A stretch of 64,000 nt of DNA, taken from positions 1 to 64,000 of the forward strand of contig JALQUB010000084.1 of the NCBI GenBank assembly GCA_023268635.1, written 5' to 3'. The translations under genes and the position numbers were made by a program. Every line of letters starts with the position of its first letter. Within the stretch, counting starts at the first letter, position 1. The notes below the pieces were generated by a model. The model was not told where the DNA came from, did not search any database, and was given only the letters and a program-made list of their open reading frames with translations. Positions 32,502-42,647 of the stretch are shown piece after piece. This DNA comes from Pseudomonadales bacterium (GTDB taxonomy: Bacteria; Pseudomonadota; Gammaproteobacteria; Pseudomonadales; Pseudohongiellaceae).

Positions 32502-33488
32502 ATGGACTCTGTTAAACACTCCTTAGAACAAGGCCGCAGTGTGACTTCCCCTTATATTTCACTCGCTCGCAGAGCTATAGTACAGCACACGTCGGTCGCT
32601 TCAGGGCGACGCGTGGCATGGGTAGAAATGGGCGCCGCAGACGGTGATCCGGTCCTTTATTTTCATGCAAGTGGTAGTTCTAAGTTAGAGGCGAGTCTTT
32701 TCCATGACGCCGCGCTAAGGCAGGGTTTCAGGATTATTGCCATCGACCGGCCTGGGGTTGCGGACTCTGATTTTGATTATGCGAATGATCCCGCCAACGC
32801 TTGCCTCGATGCGATTGAAGTATTGAATTATCTTCATATTGGTAAGGTATCGACACTTACATTAGGTCTCGGTGCGGTTTACGGGTTGGCATTTGCAAAT
32901 ATCGCTCGTGGCCGGGTTAAATCGCAACTCAGTTTGGGGGCCATACCACCAGGTCCCCTGATTGCGACGAGAGCGCAGACGGGGGTGGATGTGCTACTTC
33001 GCCGCAGTTTCGCCAAACTTGTTAGGCATGCGTGGGTGTTACAGCATCTGCTCGATAGACGAGGTCCTCAAGATCAGATAGCACTGCTTAAAGATGAGCT
33101 CGGCGGCGCAGATCGCCGCGCACTGGAAGATCGAGCGTTGTCAGAGTTTCTTCTATTCGACAAGGGGCAGGCATTAAAGCAGGGTGGTAAAGGTATCGCG
33201 CAGGACGAATCTATAGGAATGTCGCCGTTCGATTACCATCTTTCTGAATTAGAGATTGATATAGATTTCTGGCAAGGGGGTAGGGATGGCGATAGCTCTG
33301 GGAGAGTGGCTTCGTTGATCGCGCAAGAATTACCTCAGGCAAGGGCGAGGACATTCGCCAAACAGGGTTATTTCTTCTTCCTCGCCAATCGGACAGAGTT
33401 ATTCGCCCATCTCTCCAGCCCTAACCGCTTATCCGATAATAGTGCGCGCGATACCGCCCGCCGCGAAAACAAATTTGCGGCTGCTTAG
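32502..33488 (+). CDS. Alpha/beta-hydrolase fold protein lacking the catalytic residues
   Basis: 328 residues that follow an alpha/beta-hydrolase family: GDPVLYFHASGSSKLE, then GFRIIAIDRPGVADSDF, a cap region, and a final WQGGRDGDSS segment where the acid normally sits. The nucleophile elbow, usually G-x-S-x-G-G, reads GLGAVY at residues 122-127, with Gly124 in the serine position. The usual histidine (G-H-F) is Tyr290 in KQGYFFFL. Asp262 or Asp264 could still be the acid. The protein is therefore likely a non-catalytic binding or regulatory version. It is expressed from its own promoter, divergent from DUF6502. Confidence 0.75.
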   Translation: MDSVKHSLEQGRSVTSPYISLARRAIVQHTSVASGRRVAWVEMGAADGDPVLYFHASGSSKLEASLFHDAALRQGFRIIAIDRPGVADSDFDYANDPANACLDAIEVLNYLHIGKVSTLTLGLGAVYGLAFANIARGRVKSQLSLGAIPPGPLIATRAQTGVDVLLRRSFAKLVRHAWVLQHLLDRRGPQDQIALLKDELGGADRRALEDRALSEFLLFDKGQALKQGGKGIAQDESIGMSPFDYHLSELEIDIDFWQGGRDGDSSGRVASLIAQELPQARARTFAKQGYFFFLANRTELFAHLSSPNRLSDNSARDTARRENKFAAA

Positions 33489-33499
33489 AACGAGGACTG

Positions 33500-33730
33500 T
33501 CAGTCTTGTTTTCCGCTCACGGTGTCCCGTATTGAATTCAATAGGCGCTCTAAGTTCGACTGAGCTTCGCTGGCATATCTAAATGGGCCTACTTGTTCGC
33601 CTGCTGAGTTATGAAAATACCAAAGACTGTCCTTCTCAAAAACTGAGCTCGACCCTGCAGTATCGTGGGCATCAACTGCCTCCATACGTTGCAGGTCAGC
33701 AGTAGTACTGCTGTTTTCTGGCTTGCTCAT
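33500..33730 (-). CDS. Small DUF6316-like protein
   Basis: 76 residues with a disordered, polar N-terminal half. The conserved-looking C-terminal half is SLWYFHNSAGEQVGPFRYASEAQSNLERLL, the WYF...GPF pattern I associate with DUF6316 and, more distantly, GYF-like domains. The ATG start is supported by GAGGAATAAGCA just upstream on the minus strand. The stop is 12 bp from the convergent hydrolase-fold gene. The function is unknown. Confidence 0.62.
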   Translation of the reverse strand: MSKPENSSTTADLQRMEAVDAHDTAGSSSVFEKDSLWYFHNSAGEQVGPFRYASEAQSNLERLLNSIRDTVSGKQD

Positions 33731-33817
33731 TGCTTATTCCTCACTAATAGTTTGAGGGCGGCTCCTGTCTCAATGCGGCCGCTCTATACCCTCGGATTGT
33801 CATCCTAGATTGGTATT

Positions 33818-33846
33818 TTGACAAGAGGCGAAACGCTCAATCTACG
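33818..33846 (+). promoter_or_regulatory. Weak candidate promoter for tig
   Basis: A perfect -35 box TTGACA (33818-33823) is followed after 17 bp by TCTACG, a poor -10. It would give a leader of about 150 bases to tig. The -35 match is good, the -10 is not; it is offered as the only visible candidate in the 271-bp gap. Confidence 0.3.
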
Positions 33847-34001
33847 GGTGTAGTGATTGAATAAGGCTTGTCTCTATGGGAAAATCGCGGGCTTCGCAGA
33901 ACATTGTCACCGGCTTCGCCATCAGCTTGCTGGAGACCGTATTTATTTTATTCACTTAGCGAGCTTTGCGTAGGCAGGCTCAGGCTGGAAGAGGTTTATC
34001 A

Positions 34002-35327
34002 ATGCAGGTTTCACTAGAAACGACCCAGGGACTGGAAAGGAAAATGACAATTGCTGTTCCCAGCGAAAAGGTCGATAGCGCCGTTAATGCGCGGCTTCAA
34101 GAGGCTGCGGGTACGGTTAACCTCAAGGGCTTCAGAAAAGGCAAGGTGCCTTTTAAGGTTGTTAAGAGTCGTTTCGGCAAGAGCGTTCGCCAAGATGTTA
34201 TTGGTGAGGTGATCAACCAGTCCTATTTCGATGCGTTGACACAAGAGCAGGTCAAGCCAGCAGGTCAACCTACTATTGAGCCAGGTAATTTAGAAGAGGG
34301 GGCGGATCTTACATTTACAGCTACCTTCGAAGTCTATCCCGATGTGACTCTGCCTGATTTTTCAAAGCTTGAAGTAGAGCGACTCGGTGCAGATATCGGC
34401 GATAGTGACATCGATGAGATGATCGAAACCCTTCGTCAGCAGCGCCAGACCTGGGAAGTTGTCGATCGCGCGGCAGCAAATAAAGATCGGGTCAACATGG
34501 ACTATACCGGAAAGTTGGACGGTGAAGAGTTCGCAGGTGGCAAAGCGCAAGGCACGGATTTGGTGCTGGGCTCAGAGCGTATGATTCCTGGTTTTGAAGA
34601 TGGCTTAATCGGCAAATCGGCGGGCGATTCGTTCACGCTGCCCTTAACCTTCCCAGCGGAATATCATAATGCGGACCTCGCCGGGAAAGAGGTTGAGTTC
34701 GATATCGTGGTAAATAGCGTGAGTGGCCAGGTTTTGCCTGTCGTCGATGACGAGTTCTTTAAGAGCTTTGGCGTCGAAGAAGGCGGCGAGGAAGCATTCA
34801 GAGTTGAGGTCGCTAGCAATATGTCGCGTGAGCTCAAATCGGCGAGCCGAAACAAGCTCAAGAACCAAGTCATGGATAAGCTAATCGATATTGTTGAAGT
34901 CGAAGTACCCACAGCGTTAATTGCCGGCGAAATCAATCAGCTAAAGGGGCAAGCCCTGCAGCAAATGGGCGGTGGTGCGAACCTTGACCCAAGCATGTTG
35001 CCGGATGAATTATTCAGCGAACAGGCTAAGCGCCGGGTTACATTGGGATTGGTGCTGGGTGAGGTTATGCAGAAGCATAATCTGACTGCTGATCCAGCAC
35101 GTGTGCGTGAGACGATTGAAGAGCTCGCTTCAACTTACGAGTCGCCCGAAGATGTCATCAATTGGTATTACGGCAATCAGGAACAACTCGCAGCCGTTGA
35201 GAGCTCGGTAGTTGAAGATCAGGTTTTTGACTTCATATTAGGAGAGGCGAAGGTCGCAGATAAGACTGTTTCCTACCAAGAGGTGATTAAGCCTGAACCA
35301 AGAAAAACCGAGACTGTACCCGTTTAA
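34002..35327 (+). CDS. tig: Trigger factor
   Basis: Ribosome-bound chaperone and peptidyl-prolyl isomerase that meets nascent chains. From the ATG at 34002 it is 441 residues (usual ~430). This start matches the family N terminus MQVSLETTQGLERKM; a longer frame from 33966 adds nothing conserved. The ribosome-docking signature is GFRKGKVPFKVV (about 44-55). The FKBP-type domain (about 150-245) has DRVNMDYTGKLDGEEF and YHNADLAGKEVEF. A helical C domain follows. clpP begins 62 bp later. Confidence 0.95.
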   Translation: MQVSLETTQGLERKMTIAVPSEKVDSAVNARLQEAAGTVNLKGFRKGKVPFKVVKSRFGKSVRQDVIGEVINQSYFDALTQEQVKPAGQPTIEPGNLEEGADLTFTATFEVYPDVTLPDFSKLEVERLGADIGDSDIDEMIETLRQQRQTWEVVDRAAANKDRVNMDYTGKLDGEEFAGGKAQGTDLVLGSERMIPGFEDGLIGKSAGDSFTLPLTFPAEYHNADLAGKEVEFDIVVNSVSGQVLPVVDDEFFKSFGVEEGGEEAFRVEVASNMSRELKSASRNKLKNQVMDKLIDIVEVEVPTALIAGEINQLKGQALQQMGGGANLDPSMLPDELFSEQAKRRVTLGLVLGEVMQKHNLTADPARVRETIEELASTYESPEDVINWYYGNQEQLAAVESSVVEDQVFDFILGEAKVADKTVSYQEVIKPEPRKTETVPV

Positions 35328-35389
35328 TAGGTGGTGAGTCTCTAGCAACGCACGACTAAAGCGATACTGTCGCGACTTAGGACAATAGC

Positions 35390-36022
35390 ATGCCAACTAG
35401 CATTGAAACCTCAGCAGCCTTAGTGCCAATGGTTGTAGAACAGACTGCTCGAGGAGAGCGTTCCTACGACATTTACTCGCGGTTGCTGAAGGACCGGGTG
35501 ATTTTCTTAACCGGTCAGGTCGAAGACCATATGGCGAATCTGGTGGTTGCGCAGTTGCTATTTCTTGAGTCCGAGAATCCAGATAAGGATATCCATCTCT
35601 ATATCAACTCACCTGGTGGCTCTGTGACCGCTGGCCTGTCGATCTACGACACGATGCAATTTATAAAGCCTGATGTCAGCACGATGTGTATAGGGCAAGC
35701 TGCGAGCATGGGCGCTATGCTGCTCGCAGGCGGTACTAAAGGTAAGCGACTCGCTTTGCCGCATTCAAGAATGATGATCCACCAGCCGAGCGGCGGCGCT
35801 CAAGGCCAGGCTTCTGATATTGAAATACAAGCCAATGAAATCATTAAGTTACGAAAGAAACTTAATATACTTATGGCGGAGCACACGGGCCAAGATGAGG
35901 AACGAATTGCGCGCGACACTGAGCGAGATAATTTCATGAGTGCAGAAGAAGCATGTGAATATGGCTTAGTCGATAAAGTTATTGAAAGACGCGCAGACAA
36001 AAAGGGTAGTAACGACGCTTAG
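35390..36022 (+). CDS. clpP: ATP-dependent Clp protease proteolytic subunit
   Basis: Serine peptidase chamber subunit used by ClpX and ClpA. The product is 210 residues. The catalytic Ser is in [11 protein letters not shown], His in [11 protein letters not shown] and Asp in [31 protein letters not shown] is the conserved oxyanion region. A short N-terminal propeptide of about 14 residues is probably removed, as in E. coli. It is followed 59 bp later by clpX, the partner ATPase. Confidence 0.96.
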   Translation: MPTSIETSAALVPMVVEQTARGERSYDIYSRLLKDRVIFLTGQVEDHMANLVVAQLLFLESENPDKDIHLYINSPGGSVTAGLSIYDTMQFIKPDVSTMCIGQAASMGAMLLAGGTKGKRLALPHSRMMIHQPSGGAQGQASDIEIQANEIIKLRKKLNILMAEHTGQDEERIARDTERDNFMSAEEACEYGLVDKVIERRADKKGSNDA

Positions 36023-36081
36023 ATTCGGGTCGGAGCGAACTCGAGCCTGTTGCAGGCGGTGGTTTTAATAGAGTACTCATT

Positions 36082-37368
36082 ATGTCAGATGACGATATCA
36101 ACAAGACTGAAGAGGGCGGCAAGCTTCTCTATTGTTCTTTTTGTGCGAAAAGCCAGCAAGAAGTGAAGAAGCTGATTGCCGGCCCTTCTGTGTTCGTCTG
36201 CGACGAGTGTGTAGAGCTCTGCAACGACATCATTAAAGAGGAAGTTCAGGAGCGAGATTCCGAATCTAAAGCTCGAAAACTCCCTGTCCCGCAAGAAATT
36301 AAGGAAACTCTCGACGAATACGTGATCGGTCAAGATGCGGCTAAACGCGTGCTTGCTGTAGCTGTTTATAACCATTACAAGCGTCTTAATTACGAAAGCG
36401 GCAAGGGCGACGTCGAATTAGGCAAGAGCAATATCCTGATGGTCGGTCCAACAGGTACCGGCAAGACTCTCCTCGCGGAGACTTTGGCGCGTATGCTAGA
36501 TGTGCCGTTCACTATTGCGGATGCCACCACACTGACAGAGGCAGGTTATGTCGGTGAAGATGTTGAAAACATCATTCAGAAGCTGTTGCAAAAATGCGAT
36601 TACGACGTCGAGAAGGCCCAGATCGGTATCGTTTATATTGATGAAATCGATAAGATTTCTCGTAAATCGGATAATCCATCGATCACCCGCGATGTGTCTG
36701 GCGAAGGTGTGCAACAAGCTTTATTGAAGCTAATTGAAGGTACGGTTGCGTCTGTGCCACCACAAGGTGGGCGCAAGCATCCTCAGCAGGAATTTCTGCA
36801 GGTTGATACATCCAATATATTGTTCATTTGTGGCGGCGCTTTTGCAGGGCTCGACAGGATAATCCTAGATCGCTCGCAGAAGAGCGGAATTGGCTTCTCC
36901 GCAGAGGTCAGGTCTAAAGAGACAGAAGACAAGGTCGGTGAGGCTTTGCGTAAGGTTGAGCCAGAGGACTTAGTTAAATACGGGCTGATCCCTGAATTTG
37001 TCGGCCGCTTACCGATGATTGCAACCTTGGATGAGCTCGACTTGGATGCGCTGGTGCGCATCATTAAAGAGCCTAAGAACTCACTAACCAAGCAGTATGC
37101 CAAGCTCTTCGAAATGGAAAATGTAGAAATACAGTTCCGAGATGATGCATTGAGAGCCATTGCCAAGAAGGCGAAGGAGCGCAGGACGGGTGCGCGTGGT
37201 CTCCGCTCAATCATGGAGTCTGTTCTCCTCGATAGCATGTATAAGATTCCATCCTTAGAGAAGGTGAGCAAAGTTATCATTGACGCCGCTGTGATTGAGG
37301 GAGAATCCGAACCTTTATTGCTATTTGAGAACACGGATCAGCCGAGCAAGTCGGCGGCGGAAGACTGA
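36082..37368 (+). CDS. clpX: ATP-dependent Clp protease ATPase subunit ClpX
   Basis: AAA+ unfoldase that delivers substrates, including ssrA-tagged proteins, to ClpP. The 428-residue product has the N-terminal zinc-binding domain (CSFCAKS with CDECVELC, about 20-45), Walker [13 protein letters not shown], Walker [10 protein letters not shown], the sensor region [15 protein letters not shown], the ClpP-binding loop in KSGIGF, and a C-terminal D2 domain with [13 protein letters not shown]. The order tig-clpP-clpX-lon is the standard gammaproteobacterial one. Confidence 0.97.
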   Translation: MSDDDINKTEEGGKLLYCSFCAKSQQEVKKLIAGPSVFVCDECVELCNDIIKEEVQERDSESKARKLPVPQEIKETLDEYVIGQDAAKRVLAVAVYNHYKRLNYESGKGDVELGKSNILMVGPTGTGKTLLAETLARMLDVPFTIADATTLTEAGYVGEDVENIIQKLLQKCDYDVEKAQIGIVYIDEIDKISRKSDNPSITRDVSGEGVQQALLKLIEGTVASVPPQGGRKHPQQEFLQVDTSNILFICGGAFAGLDRIILDRSQKSGIGFSAEVRSKETEDKVGEALRKVEPEDLVKYGLIPEFVGRLPMIATLDELDLDALVRIIKEPKNSLTKQYAKLFEMENVEIQFRDDALRAIAKKAKERRTGARGLRSIMESVLLDSMYKIPSLEKVSKVIIDAAVIEGESEPLLLFENTDQPSKSAAED

Positions 37369-37384
37369 TTGAGCTTTAAATTTT

Positions 37385-37415
37385 GGGCTTGAAATAGAGA
37401 CCCTAGCCTCCATAA
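37385..37415 (+). promoter_or_regulatory. Sigma-32 (heat-shock) type promoter for lon
   Basis: GGGCTTGAAA (37385-37394), a 12-bp spacer and CCTCCATAA (37407-37415) closely match the sigma-32 pattern CTTGAAA - about 12-15 bp - CCCCATnT. It lies about 60 bp ahead of the lon ATG, in the 110-bp clpX-lon gap. lon is a known sigma-32 target in E. coli. Confidence 0.65.
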
Positions 37416-37478
37416 CTAAGAACATCTAATTCTTTTCGGTTGGCTCTTTTAGGGGGCAACCATTTGCGAAGGTAGCCC

Positions 37479-39914
37479 ATGAGCACAAATGATGAAGCGC
37501 TAACATCAGCGTCTAACAAGCCGACCATCCCTCTATTACCTCTGCGCGATGTTGTCGTGTATCCGCAGATCGTCCAACCACTCTTTGTCGGCCGTCCGAA
37601 ATCTATCAAGGCGCTGGAAATAGCCATGGCGTCGGATAAGAAAGTCCTTCTCGTTGCCCAGAAAAATGCGGGTAACGATGACCCTAGTGCCTCAGACCTT
37701 TATCAGATAGGGACTATCGCGACAATTCTTCAGCTTATTCGCCTCCCTGACGGCACTGTGAAGGTCTTGGTCGAGGGGCTGGATCGGGCGAAAATCAAAG
37801 ATGTAAATTATGAAGATGGCTATGTAGTGGCGGCTGCATCTGCGCTACGTGAAGACGAGCCTTCTGAAAAAGAAAGCGATGCACTCGTGCGCTCGCTACT
37901 TGCACAATTTGATCACTATGTTCAATTAAGTAAGAAGATTCCTCCTGAGGTCATGAGTTCAATTGCTAGTATCGACGAAGCGGGGCGACAGGTTGATACC
38001 ATCGCGTCGCATATGTCTCTGCAATTGGAGGAAAAGCAAAACTTATTGGAGTTGGCCGGTCTTCAGGCTCGCATTGAACATCTCATGGCTCTTATCGAAT
38101 CAGAGATAGATCTGTTCGCCGTCGAGAAACGTATCCGCGGTCGCGTTAAGAAACAGATGGAGAAGAGTCAGCGCGAGTATTACCTCAACGAACAAATCAA
38201 GGCGATCCAGAAAGAAATGGGCGAGCTCGAGGATATGCCTAATGAGGCCGAAGAGCTCAAGAAGAAGATCGATGAAGCGGGTATGTCCAAAGAGGCAAAG
38301 GAAAAGGCTGTATCTGAGTTAAACAAGCTCAAACAGATGTCTCCAATGTCTTCCGAGGCATCCGTGGTCCGTACTTATTTAGATTGGATGGTCAATATCC
38401 CTTGGAAAAAGCGCAGCAAAGTGCGCTTGGAGTTAGATAGAGCTGAGCAGATATTAGAAAATGATCACTATGGGCTGAAAGAAGTTAAAGAGCGAATCCT
38501 TGAGTACCTTGCCGTACAGAAGCGTGTTAAAAAGCTAAAGGCTCCTATTTTATGCCTAGTAGGGCCGCCTGGTGTGGGTAAAACCTCTTTAGGCGAGTCA
38601 GTCGCTCGTGCTACTAATCGTAAATTTGTGAGGATGGCGCTAGGTGGTGTTCGCGATGAAGCTGAAATACGTGGACATAGGAGAACCTATATTGGCTCCT
38701 TGCCTGGCAAGTTAATGCAGAAGCTCTCTAAGGTTGGTGTAAAGAATCCATTATTCCTCTTAGACGAAATCGATAAGATGGGAATGGATAACCGAGGAGA
38801 TCCAGCCTCAGCGCTATTAGAGGTATTGGATCCGGAGCAAAATAGCAGTTTCAACGATCATTACTTAGAAGTCGATTATGACCTTTCTGAGGTTATGTTT
38901 GTTTGCACTTCAAACAGTATGAACATTCCTGAAGCGTTACTCGATCGAATGGAAGTTATTCGTATACCTGGGTATACGGAAGAAGAAAAGTTGAATATCG
39001 CTCAGCGATATCTCGTCCCTAAACAGATGAAGAACAACGGCGTTAAAGATTCTGAACTCACTATCGGTGAGCAGCCAATCCGAGACATTATTCGTTACTA
39101 CACTCGAGAGGCGGGTGTGCGTGGATTGGAGCGTGAGATTGCTAAGATCTGCAGAAAGGTGGTTAAGGAAAACTCCCTCAAAAGCAAAGCCGGTTCTGTT
39201 GTGCTGGATTCTGAAAACCTTGAAGAATATTGCGGTGTGCGTAAATTTGATTACGGCCGTGCTGAGGAAGAAAATCAAATTGGTCAAGTTAATGGGCTCG
39301 CGTGGACACAAGTTGGCGGGGAATTATTGACTATTGAAGCTATCGCGGTAGAAGGCAAGGGTAAGACGATTAAGACTGGCTCGCTTGGCGATGTGATGCA
39401 GGAGTCAATACAAGCTGCTCTGACTGTTGTCAGGAGTCGAGCCGCAGCGCTTGGATTGCCAAACAATTTCCACGAGACCAAGGATCTGCATATTCATGTG
39501 CCGGAAGGTGCAACGCCGAAGGACGGGCCGAGTGCGGGAGTGGGCATGTGCACAGCGCTGGCATCGGTGCTGACGGGTATTCCGGTACGAGCCGATGTCG
39601 CCATGACTGGTGAAATCACTCTCAGAGGGCAAGTACTTAAGATCGGTGGGCTCAAGGAAAAGCTGTTGGCGGCTCACAGGGGGAATATTAAGACTGTTTT
39701 GATCCCCGCTGACAATGAGCGAGATCTCGCTGAAATTCCGGACAATATAAAAGCTGATTTGGAGATTATTCCAGTTAAGTGGATTGACCAAGTATTGGAG
39801 GTTGCTCTGCAGTATCAACCAAAGCCTCTCAATCCTTCTTCGACATCGATAATCGAAGGGAAGGGTGAGAAGACGGCTAAAGCGGCTGACGAAGGGAGTT
39901 TAAATCACCACTGA
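37479..39914 (+). CDS. lon: ATP-dependent protease La
   Basis: Cytoplasmic AAA+ protease that degrades misfolded and regulatory proteins. The 811-residue product has the N-terminal substrate domain ([14 protein letters not shown] at about 17-30), a coiled linker ([17 protein letters not shown]), Walker [14 protein letters not shown], Walker [13 protein letters not shown], and the C-terminal protease domain with catalytic Ser in [10 protein letters not shown] and Lys in [13 protein letters not shown]. The C-terminal tail is about 25 residues longer than the fold needs. A heat-shock-type promoter lies just upstream. hupB follows at 270 bp, as in E. coli. Confidence 0.97.
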   Translation: MSTNDEALTSASNKPTIPLLPLRDVVVYPQIVQPLFVGRPKSIKALEIAMASDKKVLLVAQKNAGNDDPSASDLYQIGTIATILQLIRLPDGTVKVLVEGLDRAKIKDVNYEDGYVVAAASALREDEPSEKESDALVRSLLAQFDHYVQLSKKIPPEVMSSIASIDEAGRQVDTIASHMSLQLEEKQNLLELAGLQARIEHLMALIESEIDLFAVEKRIRGRVKKQMEKSQREYYLNEQIKAIQKEMGELEDMPNEAEELKKKIDEAGMSKEAKEKAVSELNKLKQMSPMSSEASVVRTYLDWMVNIPWKKRSKVRLELDRAEQILENDHYGLKEVKERILEYLAVQKRVKKLKAPILCLVGPPGVGKTSLGESVARATNRKFVRMALGGVRDEAEIRGHRRTYIGSLPGKLMQKLSKVGVKNPLFLLDEIDKMGMDNRGDPASALLEVLDPEQNSSFNDHYLEVDYDLSEVMFVCTSNSMNIPEALLDRMEVIRIPGYTEEEKLNIAQRYLVPKQMKNNGVKDSELTIGEQPIRDIIRYYTREAGVRGLEREIAKICRKVVKENSLKSKAGSVVLDSENLEEYCGVRKFDYGRAEEENQIGQVNGLAWTQVGGELLTIEAIAVEGKGKTIKTGSLGDVMQESIQAALTVVRSRAAALGLPNNFHETKDLHIHVPEGATPKDGPSAGVGMCTALASVLTGIPVRADVAMTGEITLRGQVLKIGGLKEKLLAAHRGNIKTVLIPADNERDLAEIPDNIKADLEIIPVKWIDQVLEVALQYQPKPLNPSSTSIIEGKGEKTAKAADEGSLNHH

Positions 39915-39965
39915 TCAAGTCGGCATTGATTGAGATTAAATCGCCTTAATTGAGCTAAACTTAGT

Positions 39966-39979
39966 CTGCAAAAATGCAG
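39966..39979. repeat. Small inverted repeat ahead of the hupB promoter
   Basis: CTGCA-AAAA-TGCAG, a perfect 5-bp inverted repeat 10 bp upstream of the hupB -35 box, could be a regulator half-site pair. Its short length means chance is possible. Confidence 0.3.
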
Positions 39980-39988
39980 GTAATCTTG

Positions 39989-40018
39989 TTGACACTAGAA
40001 ATGGCGAGTTGGTATAAA
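39989..40018 (+). promoter_or_regulatory. Sigma-70 promoter for hupB
   Basis: TTGACA (39989-39994), an 18-bp spacer and TATAAA (40013-40018): a strong consensus-like promoter. It gives a leader of about 160 bases before the hupB GTG, long enough to hold RNA-level control. It suits an abundant nucleoid protein. Confidence 0.75.
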
Positions 40019-40183
40019 GGTTCGGCATTCGGGCGTTTCAGCTATATTGCACGTCTAGAAAATGCTGTCATCCGCTCGTAAGTCGAACAAGATTCGAGAA
40101 GGCAGTTCGGAAAGTATAAGAAACAAAAAATTGGATTTTTACGACGAGCCATCAATTCTAAAAAATAAGGAAAAGGGGATATT

Positions 40184-40459
40184 GTGAATAAATCAGAACT
40201 AATCGACGTGGTCGCTGAAAGCGCCGACCTACCTAAAGCAGCAGCTGGCCGTGCTATTGATGCGATCATTGATGCAATCACGGACTCATTGAAGAAAGAA
40301 GATCCCGTAGTTTTAGTAGGTTTTGGCACTTTTGCTACTAAAAACCGAGCAGCACGCACAGGCCGTAACCCACAAACTGGCGCGGCGATTCAAATCAAAG
40401 CGGCACGCGTACCAAGCTTTAAAGCTGGTAAGGCTTTGAAAGACGCGGTTAATTCGTAA
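40184..40459 (+). CDS. hupB: Nucleoid protein HU (beta type)
   Basis: HU bends and compacts DNA without strong sequence preference. The product is 91 residues and begins [20 protein letters not shown] after a GTG start at 40184, which has AAAAGGGG ahead of it. The beta-arm [20 protein letters not shown] with the DNA-intercalating proline, and [14 protein letters not shown] at the end, are standard. The position after lon and before ppiD matches the HU-beta gene of E. coli and Pseudomonas. Confidence 0.95.
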   Translation: MNKSELIDVVAESADLPKAAAGRAIDAIIDAITDSLKKEDPVVLVGFGTFATKNRAARTGRNPQTGAAIQIKAARVPSFKAGKALKDAVNS

Positions 40460-40558
40460 ACTCTCTCACGCTGAGCGCTCGCTAATTTCGCCTTCTATGA
40501 GAGGCGATTTTCCCAAGAGCTTAATTTTCAGCTGTTTTAGTAGAGTAGCATAGCCTAG

Positions 40559-40588
40559 GGCGCATCGATGATGCGCCTTTTGCTTTTA
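40559..40588 (+). terminator. Rho-independent terminator after hupB
   Basis: GGCGCATC-GAT-GATGCGCC forms a perfect 8-bp stem with a 3-base loop, followed by TTTTGCTTTT. It lies 100 bp past the hupB stop and separates it from ppiD. Confidence 0.85.
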
Positions 40589-40668
40589 TAAAAGGGCAAA
40601 TATTGACTGGGGCAACAGCAAAAGATCGCTTATTATAGCCGGCTAGTTATTAAACTATAGGAATCACC

Positions 40669-42567
40669 ATGCTACAGAACATTCGCGACAACTCTCAGGG
40701 TGTTATCGCCAAAGTCATAATCGGGCTGATCGTCGCTATTTTCGTGCTATTCGGCGCGGAATCTATCATAGGCGGTTTGACTCGTGGTCCCAGCGTCGCT
40801 GAGGTGAACGGGGAGGAAATCACAGACTTCCAATTGCAGCAGGGCGTGCAGGACCTGATTAATTCTATAGGCGGAAATGCTGAGGGTGTAGACCAAGCCC
40901 TGCTCGAGCAAATTGCACTTAATCAACTGATTGAGGAGACCTTGTTGCGACAAGCGGGAGATCGTAACGGTTTAGGGATATCAAATGCGCGTATCGATAA
41001 GGCGATCATTGCGAATCCTAATTTTCAAGTCAGCGGTCGCTTCGATTCCGAATTTGCACTTAGGACTATGAATAGCCAAGGGTTTTCAGTTCAGTCCTAC
41101 AAGGAAGCGTTAAATAGTCAAATGCTGTTATCCCAACTCGTCAGTGCGATAACGGAATCTGAGTTTGCAACCAAGAGTGAGTTGCAGACGCTCTCTGCTC
41201 TCGGCGCTCAAGCGCGCGATTTCCGATACATCTCTATCCCTCCGGGTACTAGAACCCTGGGAACTCCCATCAGTGACGAAGAGATTGCGGAATATTATGA
41301 GGCTAATCTTAGTCAGTTTACGCGACCTGAAAGCGTGATGGTGGACTATGTCTTGCTCGAGAAGTCGGCCCTCGCTTCGCAAATTGAATTAGAAGATGGC
41401 GCGGTTGAAGCCCAATATGAGGTAGAGAAGTCTGAATTCGAAGGCTCTGCCGAAAAGCGCGCCTCCCATATCTTATTTGAGACTGGTCCGCAGATGACTG
41501 TAGAAGCTGCGCGAGCGGCTGCGTCTGATGCAATCGCAAGAGCGGCTGCAGGAGAGACTTTCGAAGCCTTAGCAATGGAGCTTTCTAGCGACCGCATCTC
41601 TGCCGAAGAAGGCGGTGATATCGGGTTTAGTGATGGTAGTGCATTCCCTCCTGAAATCGAAGAGGCATTAGTTGGACTCGCAGTGGGAGACTTAACAGAA
41701 CCTGTGGAAACAGATTTCGGTATCCATATTGTTAAGCTCACCGAAGATAATGCGAATGTATTCCAGGAGCTGGAAGAAGTCGCGGGACGCATTGAGCGTG
41801 AATTGAAGGCGGCTGAAGTAGAGCAGCTTTATGCGAGTATGCTCTCAGATCTTTCGAATCTTGCTTTTGAGTCTTCAGACTTACAAAGAGTGTCGAGTGA
41901 ATTGAACTTGCCTATACTCAGCAGCGGTGCATTCGATCGCAGCGGTGGTGGAGGCATCTTTTCCGATCAAGCGGTATTGGACGCGGCTTTTTCGTTCGAG
42001 GTGTTCGAAGACGGTAATAATAGCGATGTTGTAGAACTCGGTCTCGATCGCGCGCTGGTGTTGCGGGTTAATACTATTGAGCCTGAAGGTCGATACTCAT
42101 TAGAAGAGGTTGAGCCTGAGATTGCTGTGGCTATCCGAGGTCAAATGGAACGCGATGCCGTGGCCGCCATCGGAGAAGAAATCCTTTCATTGATCGAGCA
42201 GGGAGGGAACCTAGACGCCTTGCTAGAATCAGAAGAGCTATCGTGGCGTGAAGAACAGTCGGTCCGCCGGGGCCAGAACTCGATAAATGCTGAAATTGTG
42301 AATGCTATTTTCGCCTTGCCTGCACCCGACGCTGGCGCTGTCGAGCGTTCAGAGCTGAGTTTAGCAAACGGTACATTCGTCGTGGCTGAATTGACGGGCG
42401 TAACCGAAGGCGATTTCACTAAGCTCGCCGAAGGTGAGCAAGCAGCGATGCGTGAAAGTATCGTCAGTGATCTGGGCAGTAGTGAATTCAGGGCTTATGT
42501 CGGCACTCTCAGAGAAGAAGGTGGTATTGTCATCAATTCGGATCGCCAAGAAGAGTTACCACTCTAA
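40669..42567 (+). CDS. ppiD: Periplasmic folding chaperone PpiD
   Basis: Inner-membrane-anchored chaperone near the Sec translocon. The 632-residue product has an N-terminal membrane helix (about 14-34, AKVIIGLIVAIFVLFGAESII), a SurA-like N region, a parvulin domain (about 260-365, KRASHILFETGP, GGDIGFSDGSAFPPEIEEAL and GIHIVKLTE), then a C-terminal helical region. The ASHILF and FGIHIVKL segments are canonical parvulin. It is monocistronic between two terminators. Confidence 0.93.
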   Translation: MLQNIRDNSQGVIAKVIIGLIVAIFVLFGAESIIGGLTRGPSVAEVNGEEITDFQLQQGVQDLINSIGGNAEGVDQALLEQIALNQLIEETLLRQAGDRNGLGISNARIDKAIIANPNFQVSGRFDSEFALRTMNSQGFSVQSYKEALNSQMLLSQLVSAITESEFATKSELQTLSALGAQARDFRYISIPPGTRTLGTPISDEEIAEYYEANLSQFTRPESVMVDYVLLEKSALASQIELEDGAVEAQYEVEKSEFEGSAEKRASHILFETGPQMTVEAARAAASDAIARAAAGETFEALAMELSSDRISAEEGGDIGFSDGSAFPPEIEEALVGLAVGDLTEPVETDFGIHIVKLTEDNANVFQELEEVAGRIERELKAAEVEQLYASMLSDLSNLAFESSDLQRVSSELNLPILSSGAFDRSGGGGIFSDQAVLDAAFSFEVFEDGNNSDVVELGLDRALVLRVNTIEPEGRYSLEEVEPEIAVAIRGQMERDAVAAIGEEILSLIEQGGNLDALLESEELSWREEQSVRRGQNSINAEIVNAIFALPAPDAGAVERSELSLANGTFVVAELTGVTEGDFTKLAEGEQAAMRESIVSDLGSSEFRAYVGTLREEGGIVINSDRQEELPL

Positions 42568-42589
42568 CCAGATAATCCGTAACTCTGTA

Positions 42590-42631
42590 AAAGAAAAAGG
42601 CGCATAAGAAAACTCTTATGCGCCTTTATAT
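42590..42631. terminator. Bidirectional terminator between ppiD and fabI
   Basis: GGCGCATAAGA-AAAC-TCTTATGCGCC forms a perfect 11-bp stem with a 4-base loop, flanked by an A-rich tract on the left and TTTATAT on the right, so it can stop both converging transcripts (ppiD on plus, fabI on minus). Confidence 0.9.
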
Positions 42632-42647
42632 GCAGCTAGAATGCGAA

